From assembly GCA_027575805.1 (NCBI GenBank), contig JANBPU010000308.1:1672-18114 (forward strand): a DNA stretch of 16,443 nt. Direction: 5' to 3'. Under the pieces are notes generated by a model. It was not told where the DNA came from. It saw only the letters and a program-made list of their open reading frames with translations, and did no database searches. The translations under genes and the position numbers were made by a program. How positions within the stretch are numbered: position 1 is the first letter of the stretch; the number at the start of each line of letters is the position of its first letter. This stretch comes from Mycoemilia scoparia (Eukaryota; Kickxellomycota; Kickxellomycetes; Kickxellales; Kickxellaceae). Shown here piece after piece: positions 1-7,641 of the stretch.

Positions 1-253
1 TGTTGCTGCTGGCTGGCGACGGCAGTGGTTGTTGTTGCTGCTGGCTGGCGATGGCAGCAGTGGTGGTTGTTGCTGCTGGCTGGTTGCTGACTGGTGATGG
101 CAATGGTGGTGGTTGTTGCTGCTGGCTGGCGACGGCAGTGGTTGTTGTTGCTGCTGGCTGGCGATGGCAGCAGTGGTGGTTGTTGCTGCTGCTTCTGGTG
201 TTACTGGTGGTGTTGGCCACTGGTTGCTGTTGGTGGTGGGGCAGGAAAAGAAT
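1..253. repeat. GC-rich G/T-skewed tandem repeat with higher-order duplication
   Basis: Units beginning TGTTGCTGCTGGCTGG start at 1, 33, 68, 114, 146 and (diverged) 181, giving lengths of 32, 35, 46, 32 and 35 bp. Bases 1-78 recur exactly at 114-191, so a 113-bp three-unit block has been duplicated. None of the unit lengths is a multiple of three, so any reading frame would shift from copy to copy; this argues against a conserved protein repeat. The minus strand is free of stops in all three frames over 1-200, so a Q/A/S/T-rich exon entering from the left cannot be fully excluded. Confidence 0.9.
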
Positions 254-267
254 TTAGTTAAAAAAAT

Positions 268-430
268 AAAAAAGGTGGAGAATTAATAAAAAAAAGGTGG
301 AAAATTAATAAAAAAAGGTGGTAGGGAAATACTTAGGTGCTGTGGTAATAAATTAGGGTGGTAATTTAATAAAAAAGGTGGAAAATTAATAAAAAAGGTG
401 GAAGATTAATAAAAAAGGTAGAAAATTAAA
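268..430. repeat. A-rich ~20-bp tandem repeat
   Basis: The unit AAAAAAGGTGGAAAATTAAT is repeated. Copies at 371-390, 391-410 and 411-430 are in perfect 20-bp register, differing by a few bases. Looser copies have their GGTGG cores near 274, 296, 317 and 356. It directly adjoins the GC-rich repeat, so two unrelated satellites sit side by side. No coding potential is visible. Confidence 0.88.
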
Positions 431-2047
431 TACATGCCTTATATTTATACCTTTTTCTGCATCTCACTTTTTCATTTTATTTGTATATGGATATGGGTGA
501 TAATTAATGAAGAGTTGCCATTTACTAATAAATTGTGTTCACCCATTTAGTTGTGATTACATCTATAACAATCATAGTTCATCAAAAGGTATCATTCAAA
601 TATTATCTCACATTTGTATATGGTGAAAATTCACAAGTGATAAAGCATATTATAAGCAATGATGAGCCCCCAGATTTTTTTGGCCCAATCATCAGCCATT
701 TTCTATGCAATTCCTAAGAATTCATTTTGCCTGAGGTTTGCCTGAGGTCTTGTGAACTCTAGCCATATAGCAGTACAGGCTCATTTACACAAATTGCCTT
801 TTTACTATATAAATATGATGGCTATACAATATGTCTTGATTTTCCCCTTATTTTTTTTAAAAATTACATAAAGCTTTTGAGTATAGGAATAAAACAAATG
901 ATGATTCTTTTTATTTGAATAGGCCAAAGCTTTTGATTTTGGTGGTTTTGGTATCTTTGCTACAATTGATAAATTTGGAGCTGGGTGATTTATTGATTGT
1001 AGAATATTGAAACTTAAAGCTTTGAGGTTTTTTATAAATATAATTATTAATCCAGTAGGGAGGTTTTACTTTCATAGCTTCTTATTGTAATGATGCAGTA
1101 AAGTGTAGTATGTTAGTATGTGAGTTATTTAATATTCATTATTTCAAGCACAATAAATGTTCAAAATTTATAATACCTTAAAAAAGATACATAGGAGTTA
1201 CATATTACATGGTTGATAGTTGGGCCAAAATCAGGGAGATCTATCTCTGTTTAACTTGTATTAGATTCTAAGTATAAGCTCATCATATATTTAGAAAAGC
1301 ATAAGTTGCGGCCTTTTTTATATTGCTCTTGTTATGCTGTAGTCAACATGACTCATTAATAATGAACCAGGGTGACACTAAGTAATTTAGGTTGGCTAGG
1401 AACTAACCTGATTCTTAATGATTTGATATGTTGGTTCTGAATTGAACAGAATTAAGAATTGGGATTCCTTTTTTCTACCTTTTAATATTTATATTAGTTC
1501 TTTGAGCATCCTCTCCTGCTCAAGTTTATTCTTTCCTATTCTAAATTGATCTTGATTATTATAAACAAAGTTTTTCAGCAACAGCTTTCTTGGTAGACCA
1601 GTCCTGCTCTGAATAATTTAGGCCTGTCAACTCTAGGTAATAGCTTTAACCTTTAGATTACTAATTCTAGCTAAATCCAGAGTTCTTTAAGTAAAGCATA
1701 TTGTCAAGGAATATGTCAAATAAAATATATTCTTGTAAACTAATTGTATCTGTGGAAACTCTATTTAGGAAGTTTATATATGAATGACTTAATAACTTTA
1801 ACTTTAAGAAATATATATAACCTTTTAACTCAAATCTATTCATCATCACCAAAAACTAGCAACAACCAGTATCACTCTCCAAGAAAATAGAAAATGAATC
1901 AACATGTGCACACATACAAAAACAAAAAAAGACTGATGATTAAAAAGAAACAAACCTAGAAGCCAAGATAGAAGTAGTGAACCATTCAAATGTCATTTCA
2001 TATAGCAAAGAAACCCCCAGACTAATAAACTTAGACCAGGTGGAGAA
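431..2047. other. AT-rich intergenic region, no supportable gene
   Basis: About 1.6 kb of AT-rich DNA. The longest open frames are about 60 codons, with no recognisable family and no codon bias. Minor structure: a tandem TGCCTGAGGT near 729-748, and a 9-bp inverted repeat at 1411-1419/1451-1459 with a 31-base spacer. I saw no tRNA-like arms. The right part presumably holds the 3' UTR of the minus-strand gene ending at 2048. Confidence 0.6.
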
Positions 2048-3130
2048 TTACTTGTCATTACCCTTGGGGGCATTTTCAAGCTTATCAGATTTTAACTTTG
2101 ACAATCCATGTCCATGTAGTCTTAACACATATGGGTTATCCAAATGCTGGTTCATCAAGTGATTACAACCCTTGGTGTCACCCTCATCAAACCTTACAAG
2201 TGCAAATCTACAGATCCTGATGTATGCAGCAGCATATGAAGTGTATATCAGGATAGTGCAATAAAAAGTGGCCAGACTTTCACCAGATTCAAACAAGTTG
2301 GGTTCATCATCAGGTTCAGTGGCACAGCTTTGACCATCACTGACATTATCACCATCATTCTTGCCACCATCAACCCCAGATCCATCACCCTCTTCATCCT
2401 CAGATTCAGATTCAGATTCAGATCCTTTAATTAATACAGCTCGTTCATCAACATCCATATTAAGATATCTCTGGATCTGGTCCTTGATGTTTTCATATAA
2501 CATCCCAAGGCCAATTAGAACAACATCAGGCTTGACCTTCAAAATATCATTGTCAAACTCAGAAAGCCTGCCATCATTACTACCACTGATTTGGTTGTTG
2601 TCATGTTCAATGTCAGAATAGTCAGTGTTATAATTCTCAAGACCTGTACCAATAATTTCCTCACAGTACGACAAATAGTCCAAAGTCTTACCAAGTGCTG
2701 TAGAGAGGAAATAATCAATCTCTGCAAAGTCTGATAAGGCTAGGATTTTTTTTTCATAAGTTGAGTCAATATATTGACGGATAGGTTGTAGATTGAGACC
2801 CCTACTATGCTTTAGGACATATTGTTCAGGAAGGTAGTAGTAGTTATGGGGTATACAAATTCGATGAATAAGGTCTTGGTGCTCCCAAAGGTAAATGTAG
2901 ATGTGGTCTAAGGCATCATTTACAGTTAGACGGTCAAGAGAAAACTTGATATGAGGTGGGAGTTTGGGAAGAAGTGGTTGGTTTGTTGGTTGAGTATGTG
3001 TAGTAATTTTTGTGGTGGTTGTGATCTTTGGAGGTACATCATCACCACTGCCACTAGCACTGCTTGGAGCAAATTGGACTTTCTTTGGCATCAGAGAAAG
3101 TTCCTTCTTGTCAGACTTTGTGTTGTCCAT
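2048..3130 (-). CDS. Hypothetical acidic protein, 360 aa
   Basis: I do not recognise this family. It is a single open frame, ATG at 3130 to TAA at 2048, with a TATA box about 117 bp upstream, which supports a real gene. Residues 1-55 are low-complexity and polar (S, T, K, P). Residues about 60-170 look alpha-helical and rich in Y, L and I. Residues about 200-235 form another helical segment, followed by an acidic low-complexity linker at about 236-280 (alternating S-E then D/E/G), encoded on the minus strand by an ATCTGA hexanucleotide array near 2400-2425. A hydrophobic helix near 290-315 contains aromatic and alanine residues and precedes a polar C-terminus. No signal peptide is evident, and the hydrophobic helix could be amphipathic rather than membrane-spanning. 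The two helical blocks separated by an acidic linker could be a helical-bundle adaptor, but that is only inference. The next feature upstream is a MITE-like element. Confidence 0.72.
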   Translation of the reverse strand: MDNTKSDKKELSLMPKKVQFAPSSASGSGDDVPPKITTTTKITTHTQPTNQPLLPKLPPHIKFSLDRLTVNDALDHIYIYLWEHQDLIHRICIPHNYYYLPEQYVLKHSRGLNLQPIRQYIDSTYEKKILALSDFAEIDYFLSTALGKTLDYLSYCEEIIGTGLENYNTDYSDIEHDNNQISGSNDGRLSEFDNDILKVKPDVVLIGLGMLYENIKDQIQRYLNMDVDERAVLIKGSESESESEDEEGDGSGVDGGKNDGDNVSDGQSCATEPDDEPNLFESGESLATFYCTILIYTSYAAAYIRICRFALVRFDEGDTKGCNHLMNQHLDNPYVLRLHGHGLSKLKSDKLENAPKGNDK

Positions 3131-3246
3131 GGCTGTTGTTTGCAGTGCTGATAGTGTTGTTATGTTGAGTAGTTGAAGATATTGAGATATAGATAAAGAA
3201 AAATAAAAGGGTGGGGAACAAGAATTAGATGTGAGAATTTAGCAAA

Positions 3247-3254
3247 TATTTATA
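3247..3254 (-). promoter_or_regulatory. TATA box of the 360-aa gene
   Basis: The minus strand reads TATAAATA, lying 117-124 bp before the ATG at 3130. The DNA between it and the ATG is pyrimidine- and A-rich on the coding strand, like a fungal 5' leader. Spacing and consensus fit; function is inferred. Confidence 0.5.
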
Positions 3255-3497
3255 GAAAGATGAGGAGATTTTACTAGTAATCAAATGTATGGAGGACAGA
3301 AAACAGTCCTTGTGTTTTAGACCCAATCACAAACAATTTGATAAGTAGTTAATGCCTACCAATTTTTGTTTAAAGCCTGGTGAATTCTAACCAAATGTTT
3401 GCTTATTTATCTCAATGCAGGACATTTGCATTAAATATCATCTTAATAAACTGATTTGAGCATATTTGAAAAGTCGCATGCATTTCATGCCTTATAA

Positions 3498-3620
3498 TAT
3501 ATGGGCAATAATTTTTGAAGGGTGAATTTTGGTGACCAGTGATTATAGGGGCAATCCAAGCCAAACGTATGTCCAGTTTTACTAGGAAACTTTCACCCTT
3601 CAAAAATTATTACCCACATG
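3498..3620. mobile_element. MITE-like inverted-repeat element, copy 1 (123 bp)
   Basis: Terminal inverted repeats at 3502-3526 and 3592-3616 match at 24 of 25 positions; both contain AATAATTTTTGAAGGGTGAA. The interior (about 65 bp) has no open frame. The termini match those of the 124-bp element at 4524-4647 and a solo end at 15895-15923, so this is a dispersed family rather than a chance hairpin. Small size, absence of coding capacity and long terminal inverted repeats fit a non-autonomous DNA transposon (MITE). I could not define a target-site duplication, so the superfamily is unknown. Confidence 0.8.
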
Positions 3621-3771
3621 GTAATTTTCGTTACTAAAAGTCCCTTTGGCCACAATTTAATCCACCACCATCTACTGAACTATTCTAATTTAAATTACAA
3701 GACAATCCATCACATTCGCACCTGGTATTCGATAAACACATGCAAGGATACAAACATATATAATAGTACTA

Positions 3772-4280
3772 ATGATGTCGACTTCAACCCAGAATATTCA
3801 ACATTCATTGGGAATTCCTTCTGATGGTAGTGGCCAAGCTTTAGAACGAAAAGGCTCAATAATAAGCACTGGGGGCAGAGAAGGATCAAAGTATTCATTA
3901 ACAGTGACAAAAATAGATGCCGGCATGGCTATCCTACTAACCAGCAACAACCAGCTCATAGAATTCCCATCATACCTCCTACCACCCGGTGTCCAACCCG
4001 GTTCGGTAATAAACCTGCAACTATCCCGCAACATATCGCAAGAAGAGCAACAGCGCCAAGCTTTACGTGAGGTCCAAGAACACATTCTAAAAGAATTTGG
4101 AACCAGCTTGCCCAAACCACCCGTCCTGCGAGTCCTAATGTAACCCAGACATCAAACATTCTAGGATTGGATTCTCTAGATTTAGCAAAATCCGATTTCT
4201 AATGCATCAGACTATTTAAGTATAACCAACTGATGGTCCACTCATTACCAACCAACTCTCCAATAGCAAATGCACTATGA
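3772..4280 (+). pseudogene. CHS5: CHS5 (exomer subunit) pseudogene, N-terminal part
   Basis: The frame from 3772 encodes 123 residues. After a 40-residue S/G-rich leader they carry the hallmark Chs5 N-terminus: SLTVTKIDAGMAILL, then LIEFPSYLLPPGVQPGSVI, then a QEEQQ helix and a run ending PPVLRV. Chs5 is the scaffold of exomer, which carries chitin synthase and other cargo from the trans-Golgi to the plasma membrane; this N-terminus mediates dimerisation and assembly. After GTC at 4132-4134 the frame reaches TAA at 4141, but the frame beginning AAT at 4137 reads NVTQTS, the conserved start of the Chs5 FN3 domain. That fits loss of one base from an Arg codon at 4135-4136. The shifted frame stays Chs5-like (LDSLDLAKSDF) to a stop at 4200-4202, then (IRLFKYNQLMVHSLP) to a second stop at 4278. 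The rest of FN3, the BRCT domain and the tail are absent. Base-level lesions could include a sequencing error, but the two later stops argue for true decay. Confidence 0.82.
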
Positions 4281-4523
4281 GAAATCTAATGAAAAGCACC
4301 TTGATCCCAGTTATGATGCAATCAGGAGTTACTAATACCACTAATCTAGAGAAAATTAACTGGGTATACCAGCTGAATTCTATATGACAGATTCTCTATA
4401 AGAAAGGAGAAAACTACCCTGCAAAATTGGTATATAAGCCATACGTCATGGACTGTGGTCCTGGCAATAGTATTCAAACTTCAGGGATTATTTTGGTGCT
4501 CTTTTAATGGGCAACTACTATGC

Positions 4524-4647
4524 CATATGAGTGATTACTTTTGAAGGGCTAAGTTCTACTAGTATGTCAGTTTCAACCTGCATACTAGTCACCATATATT
4601 TTCATTGATAACAATAGTTTAGCCCTTCAAAAATAACTACTCATACA
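4524..4647. mobile_element. MITE-like inverted-repeat element, copy 2 (124 bp)
   Basis: Terminal inverted repeats at 4524-4552 and 4619-4647 match at about 24 of 29 positions and share TTTTGAAGGGCTAA at their inner ends. Length and termini match copy 1. An interior ACTAGTCACCA motif corresponds to ACTGGTCACCA on the opposite strand of copy 1, so interiors are also related. This copy has its own internal inverted repeat (ACTAGTATG ... CATACTAGT). It ends about 110 bp before the TATA box of the downstream four-exon gene. No open frame. Confidence 0.8.
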
Positions 4648-4755
4648 TCATGGTCCCAGGTACGGCATCTATAAATGGGCTCTGGCTTTATCCAGCACAT
4701 GACGTGTCTGGATTCAATGAATAGTCTTTACTTTTTCACAGTGCATATACACGCA

Positions 4756-4765
4756 TATATAAATA
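4756..4765 (+). promoter_or_regulatory. TATA box of the AAA-ATPase-like gene
   Basis: TATATAAATA lies 70-79 bp before the ATG at 4835 and is followed by a pyrimidine-rich leader (CTTTTCTTTTATTC). A second candidate, TATAAATG at 4670-4677, is about 160 bp upstream of the ATG. The nearer box is preferred: a transcript from the farther one could include an upstream ATG at 4675 whose 61-codon frame runs past the main start. Confidence 0.5.
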
Positions 4766-4834
4766 CTCCCTATCTACCAGCTTCTGAAAGCTCTAACACT
4801 GCTTTTCTTTTATTCTTTTTCATATATTCGCTCA

Positions 4835-7641
4835 ATGGCTTTACAAGCAAAAAGAAGTGATAAGCTGTTTTATTTAAACAGCACTAGCAATGAACTTGAC
4901 AGACACAGTCATTTTGAAAGCCCTTACAGTGTGGAGGATGAAATGGATCTATTGAAAAAGTACAGAGCCAGCCCATATGATACTCCAGGTAAGAGCAAAT
5001 AATAGTACCATCCTGTTCGTATCAATTCATATGTTGTATATTGCACCCTCCAACAACTCCAATGAACATATGTTCTCCATAATCATAGCCCAAGCAAATG
5101 TATTCGGCTCAAGAATAGATTGCGAAAACGTAGATTGGGTTAACGCAAAGAGAGAAGGATGTGCTCTAGTTGACAAAACTCGCCATCTGAAGTTGTTATT
5201 TGATGAAAATTTGGTCGAGCTTGTATTTCGACAACATCAATCTGGAAAAACGATATTCTACTTAATGGCTAGTCACTTCTTTGGCCTGACCGAGAATGAA
5301 GATGAGCTCCTAAAGAAACAGCAAGACTTTAAGGATTCGCTGCTTGCTCAAGATGAGAGTGGACCTGCGTTTATAGAAGAGCATTGTGGGCAGTATCCGA
5401 CCATGTCCATTAGCTTTCAGGTAGGACATTCGCAAAGTACCAATTGAATGCATATTAACCATGGACTCTGTGACATACTGATAATAAATTTGCATTGAAA
5501 TATACATACACAGGATGTAGAGCCCATTACCAAAGAGGAATTTATTTACACCCTCTCTGATAAAATGATAACATTGTATATGCAATGGAGCGATGTTATT
5601 GCGGATTATGAGAATTCCCGAAATGTCCATATGGCTAAAGAAGCACATGCTCTACTCCCCGCGTCCCACCATGAATTCAGAGGCAATCTTGGTTGCTGTA
5701 CAAGGTTATTGGCCAATCTTTCCAAATACCTATGTGGATACTATGGAAGAAAGTGCGTCATACTCATCGATGCGGTTGACACTCCTATTTTAAGCACTAC
5801 TGATGATACATTATTGGAGTATGTCTATAAAGTCATTAGAGACATTTTAGACCCAGTTGTTAAGGCAAGTCAAATAAAAGTTTATTTATATGTGTATAGT
5901 ATAATCCCATTTATTCTATTTATATCTAAGAGTATGTAACTTTGTTTAGCTCGACAGCCATTACATCAGAAAGTGCATTGTTTTTGGAGTTGAAAATCTT
6001 GATCTCTGCTCCACACTTAGCTCAAATGCAAATGATGCATACTACTCCATTGATTTTGCTATGGGCAATGAATATACAAGTGACTCCAATATTAAATTCA
6101 TGGATGCCTTTGGGTTTACTGAATCCGAAGTAAGGAAGCTTATTGGCCTGGTTATTCCTAATGATACAGATCTCAACAAGAAGGGCATGAATTTGGCAAC
6201 TGGATGGTATAATGGCTATTTTGTCTACAACAACCTAAAGACATATAACCCATCTTCTGTGCTTTGTTTTATCGAATCGATTCGCATATATCTTGATCCC
6301 ATTAAAAGCGGGAAAATGCCAATCGAAAATCTGGCCGTAAGATATTGGGACCAAGCAGGCAGATACTCGCTAAAGTCTCTTTTTGAGAAAGCTAACCACA
6401 TCAACCACAATGCCATAGTCAAGCTTATTAAAGACTATATCATCTTTAAGGAAAGTTCTAATGGCAATTATGAAAATATGATGTCTGTTACGTTCGATTC
6501 ACCATACAGCAAACAAATGAATAACCATGGTTCATCTCATACCACTGACCTTGAAGATATGAATACCATGAACAAGCTCTACAATTCTGGTTGGGATGGT
6601 AGCTTCAAACCTTTGGATGAACCAAACCATATCCACATTCAATCAAGCTTTGACCCTATTAACCATGATGATAGTTATTGTTCTTCAGAAACAATATTTT
6701 TTACCAGAGCATATTTCAATGGATATTTAACAATTTTACCTGGAAAGAAAATTGGGATTCCAAACAGAGAGGTTTTTACTACATGGGTCCGCCTTTTAGG
6801 CACAGACATTATGACAGACAGACATTACCATATGTTAAGTCTATACTCGGCGCTTGTAAGTCAAAACTACATGAGGTTCGTCTTGGGAATCAAGGATCTA
6901 ATTCTTTTGGGGCTGTTGGATATTGGGTCAAACGAAAATGATTATTGCTATGAACTGGTCTCTACTTTCTTGAAGACAGCCGATTTGGGCAACCGATATG
7001 ATATAAAGGCCAATGAAAATGCTACTGGGTTGGGAAATAATAAAGGCAATATTATTATGATGAGGCCGAGATATTCTGGCTATCCTGGATTTGTCATTAA
7101 AGTGACTCAAGTCAAACCAGAAGCGGAAGAAAGTAAGGTCAAATCAGCAATCCAAGCGACAAATATACAGGATAGTTCCAGTGGTGATGATATGGATGAG
7201 GAGATTGAAACTACTGCTTCGGATCTTGATCAAAATTGCCCTGATGGATTTACAACCAATGATACCGCTACTGTGGAGGTGGAAGAGCACTTTCTTTCTG
7301 GAAGCAGCAGCAATGTCAAAGGAAAGGAAGATATTGTAACCAACAAAGTTGTTCACACTACGCTAACATTCAAGGGCAAGAACTTCCAGATGGCTGTAAA
7401 GAGATTTAACCGAGTTGGTCAAAAATATGTGCTCAGCGATGACCAGCCAAAGCTCAAGACAATCAGGCTTGACATGAGTGGCGAAATTCCATACTTCAGC
7501 CTTAATGAGGATACGCTAGTGGCAGCGCATCAACCCAGAGCATCTGGGACAGGGAATAAAAGAAAGGCTGACTATATTGAGGAAGACGAATCAGAGCACA
7601 ACGCAAATTGGGGTATTGATTCTTCTCTAGTGGCTATATAG
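4835..7641 (+). CDS. Degenerate AAA-ATPase-like / PD-(D/E)XK nuclease-like protein (four exons, 842 aa)
   Basis: Exons 4835-4988, 5089-5420, 5514-5864 and 5950-7641 join in phase to 843 codons including TAG. The order of motifs matches the AAA-ATPase-like (PF09820) plus PD-(D/E)XK nuclease-like (PF08011, formerly DUF1703) architecture, common in some early-diverging fungi: VDKTRHLKLL at 79-88; a Walker A-like HQSGKT at 101-106; a Walker B-like ILIDAVDTP around 246-253; GWYNGY at 364-369 and YNPSSV at 378-383; NGYLTI and IPNREV near 549-554; then the nuclease-like segment about 570-668. Key residues are altered. The usual acidic residue after the Walker B Asp is Ala249. In the nuclease core the expected Asp and E-x-K positions read Asn646, Lys663 and Thr665. 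An S/E-rich linker and a C-terminal extension of about 150 residues follow, with a small basic KRK at 816-818 that could be nuclear targeting. I infer a catalytically weak or dead paralog. Cellular role unknown. Confidence 0.82.
4989..5088 (+). other. Intron 1 of the AAA-ATPase-like gene (GT-AG, 100 bp)
   Basis: The donor AG|GTAAGA and acceptor ATCATAG|CC join in phase 1 to make a GCC codon (Ala52). Reading through the donor meets TAA within five codons. Exon 1 upstream is an open frame from the ATG at 4835 that fits no other exon. Confidence 0.75.
5421..5513 (+). other. Intron 2 of the AAA-ATPase-like gene (GT-AG, 93 bp)
   Basis: The donor CAG|GTAGGA and acceptor ATACACAG|GATG join in phase 0. 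A branch-like ACTGATAA lies about 35 bp before the acceptor. Splicing links SISFQ to DVEPITKEEF, the usual conserved transition in this ATPase-like family. Confidence 0.8.
5865..5949 (+). other. Intron 3 of the AAA-ATPase-like gene (GC-AG, 85 bp)
   Basis: The only donor that keeps frame and conserved sequence is AAG|GCAAGT, a GC donor with otherwise perfect consensus. The acceptor is TTTGTTTAG|CTC. Joining in phase 0 gives DPVVK-LDSHYIRKCIVFGVENL, which continues the ATPase-like domain. The nearby GT at 5869 would leave phase 1 and break the downstream frame. Confidence 0.75.

Noticed and set aside
3..257. 84-codon plus-strand open frame rich in C, W, V and G
   Set aside because: It lies wholly in the GC-rich tandem repeat, has no ATG at its listed start, and its composition (poly-Cys, poly-Val) is what the repeat gives in that frame. 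Repeat unit lengths are not multiples of three.
535..717. 60-codon plus-strand open frame
   Set aside because: It starts on a TTG, has no family signature and no codon bias, and lies in AT-rich DNA. A nearby splice-acceptor-like TTGAATAG before 924 could not be tied to it in a convincing gene model.
1411..1459. 9-bp inverted repeat ATTCTTAAT/ATTAAGAAT as a transposon remnant
   Set aside because: It is short, AT-rich and single; a chance occurrence is likely in this composition, and it does not match the 123-bp element family.
3798..4115. 105-codon minus-strand open frame
   Set aside because: It is the antisense shadow of the CHS5-like frame, whose protein similarity is clear.
4129..4142. 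Programmed ribosomal frameshift in the CHS5-like gene
   Set aside because: There is no slippery heptamer, and the restored frame hits further stops at 4200 and 4278, so a shift would not yield a full protein.
4132..4163. Intron that would bypass the CHS5 frameshift
   Set aside because: The possible GT donors (4132, 4140) and the TAG at 4161-4163 would leave introns of 24-32 bp, too short, and would remove the conserved NVTQTS coding sequence.
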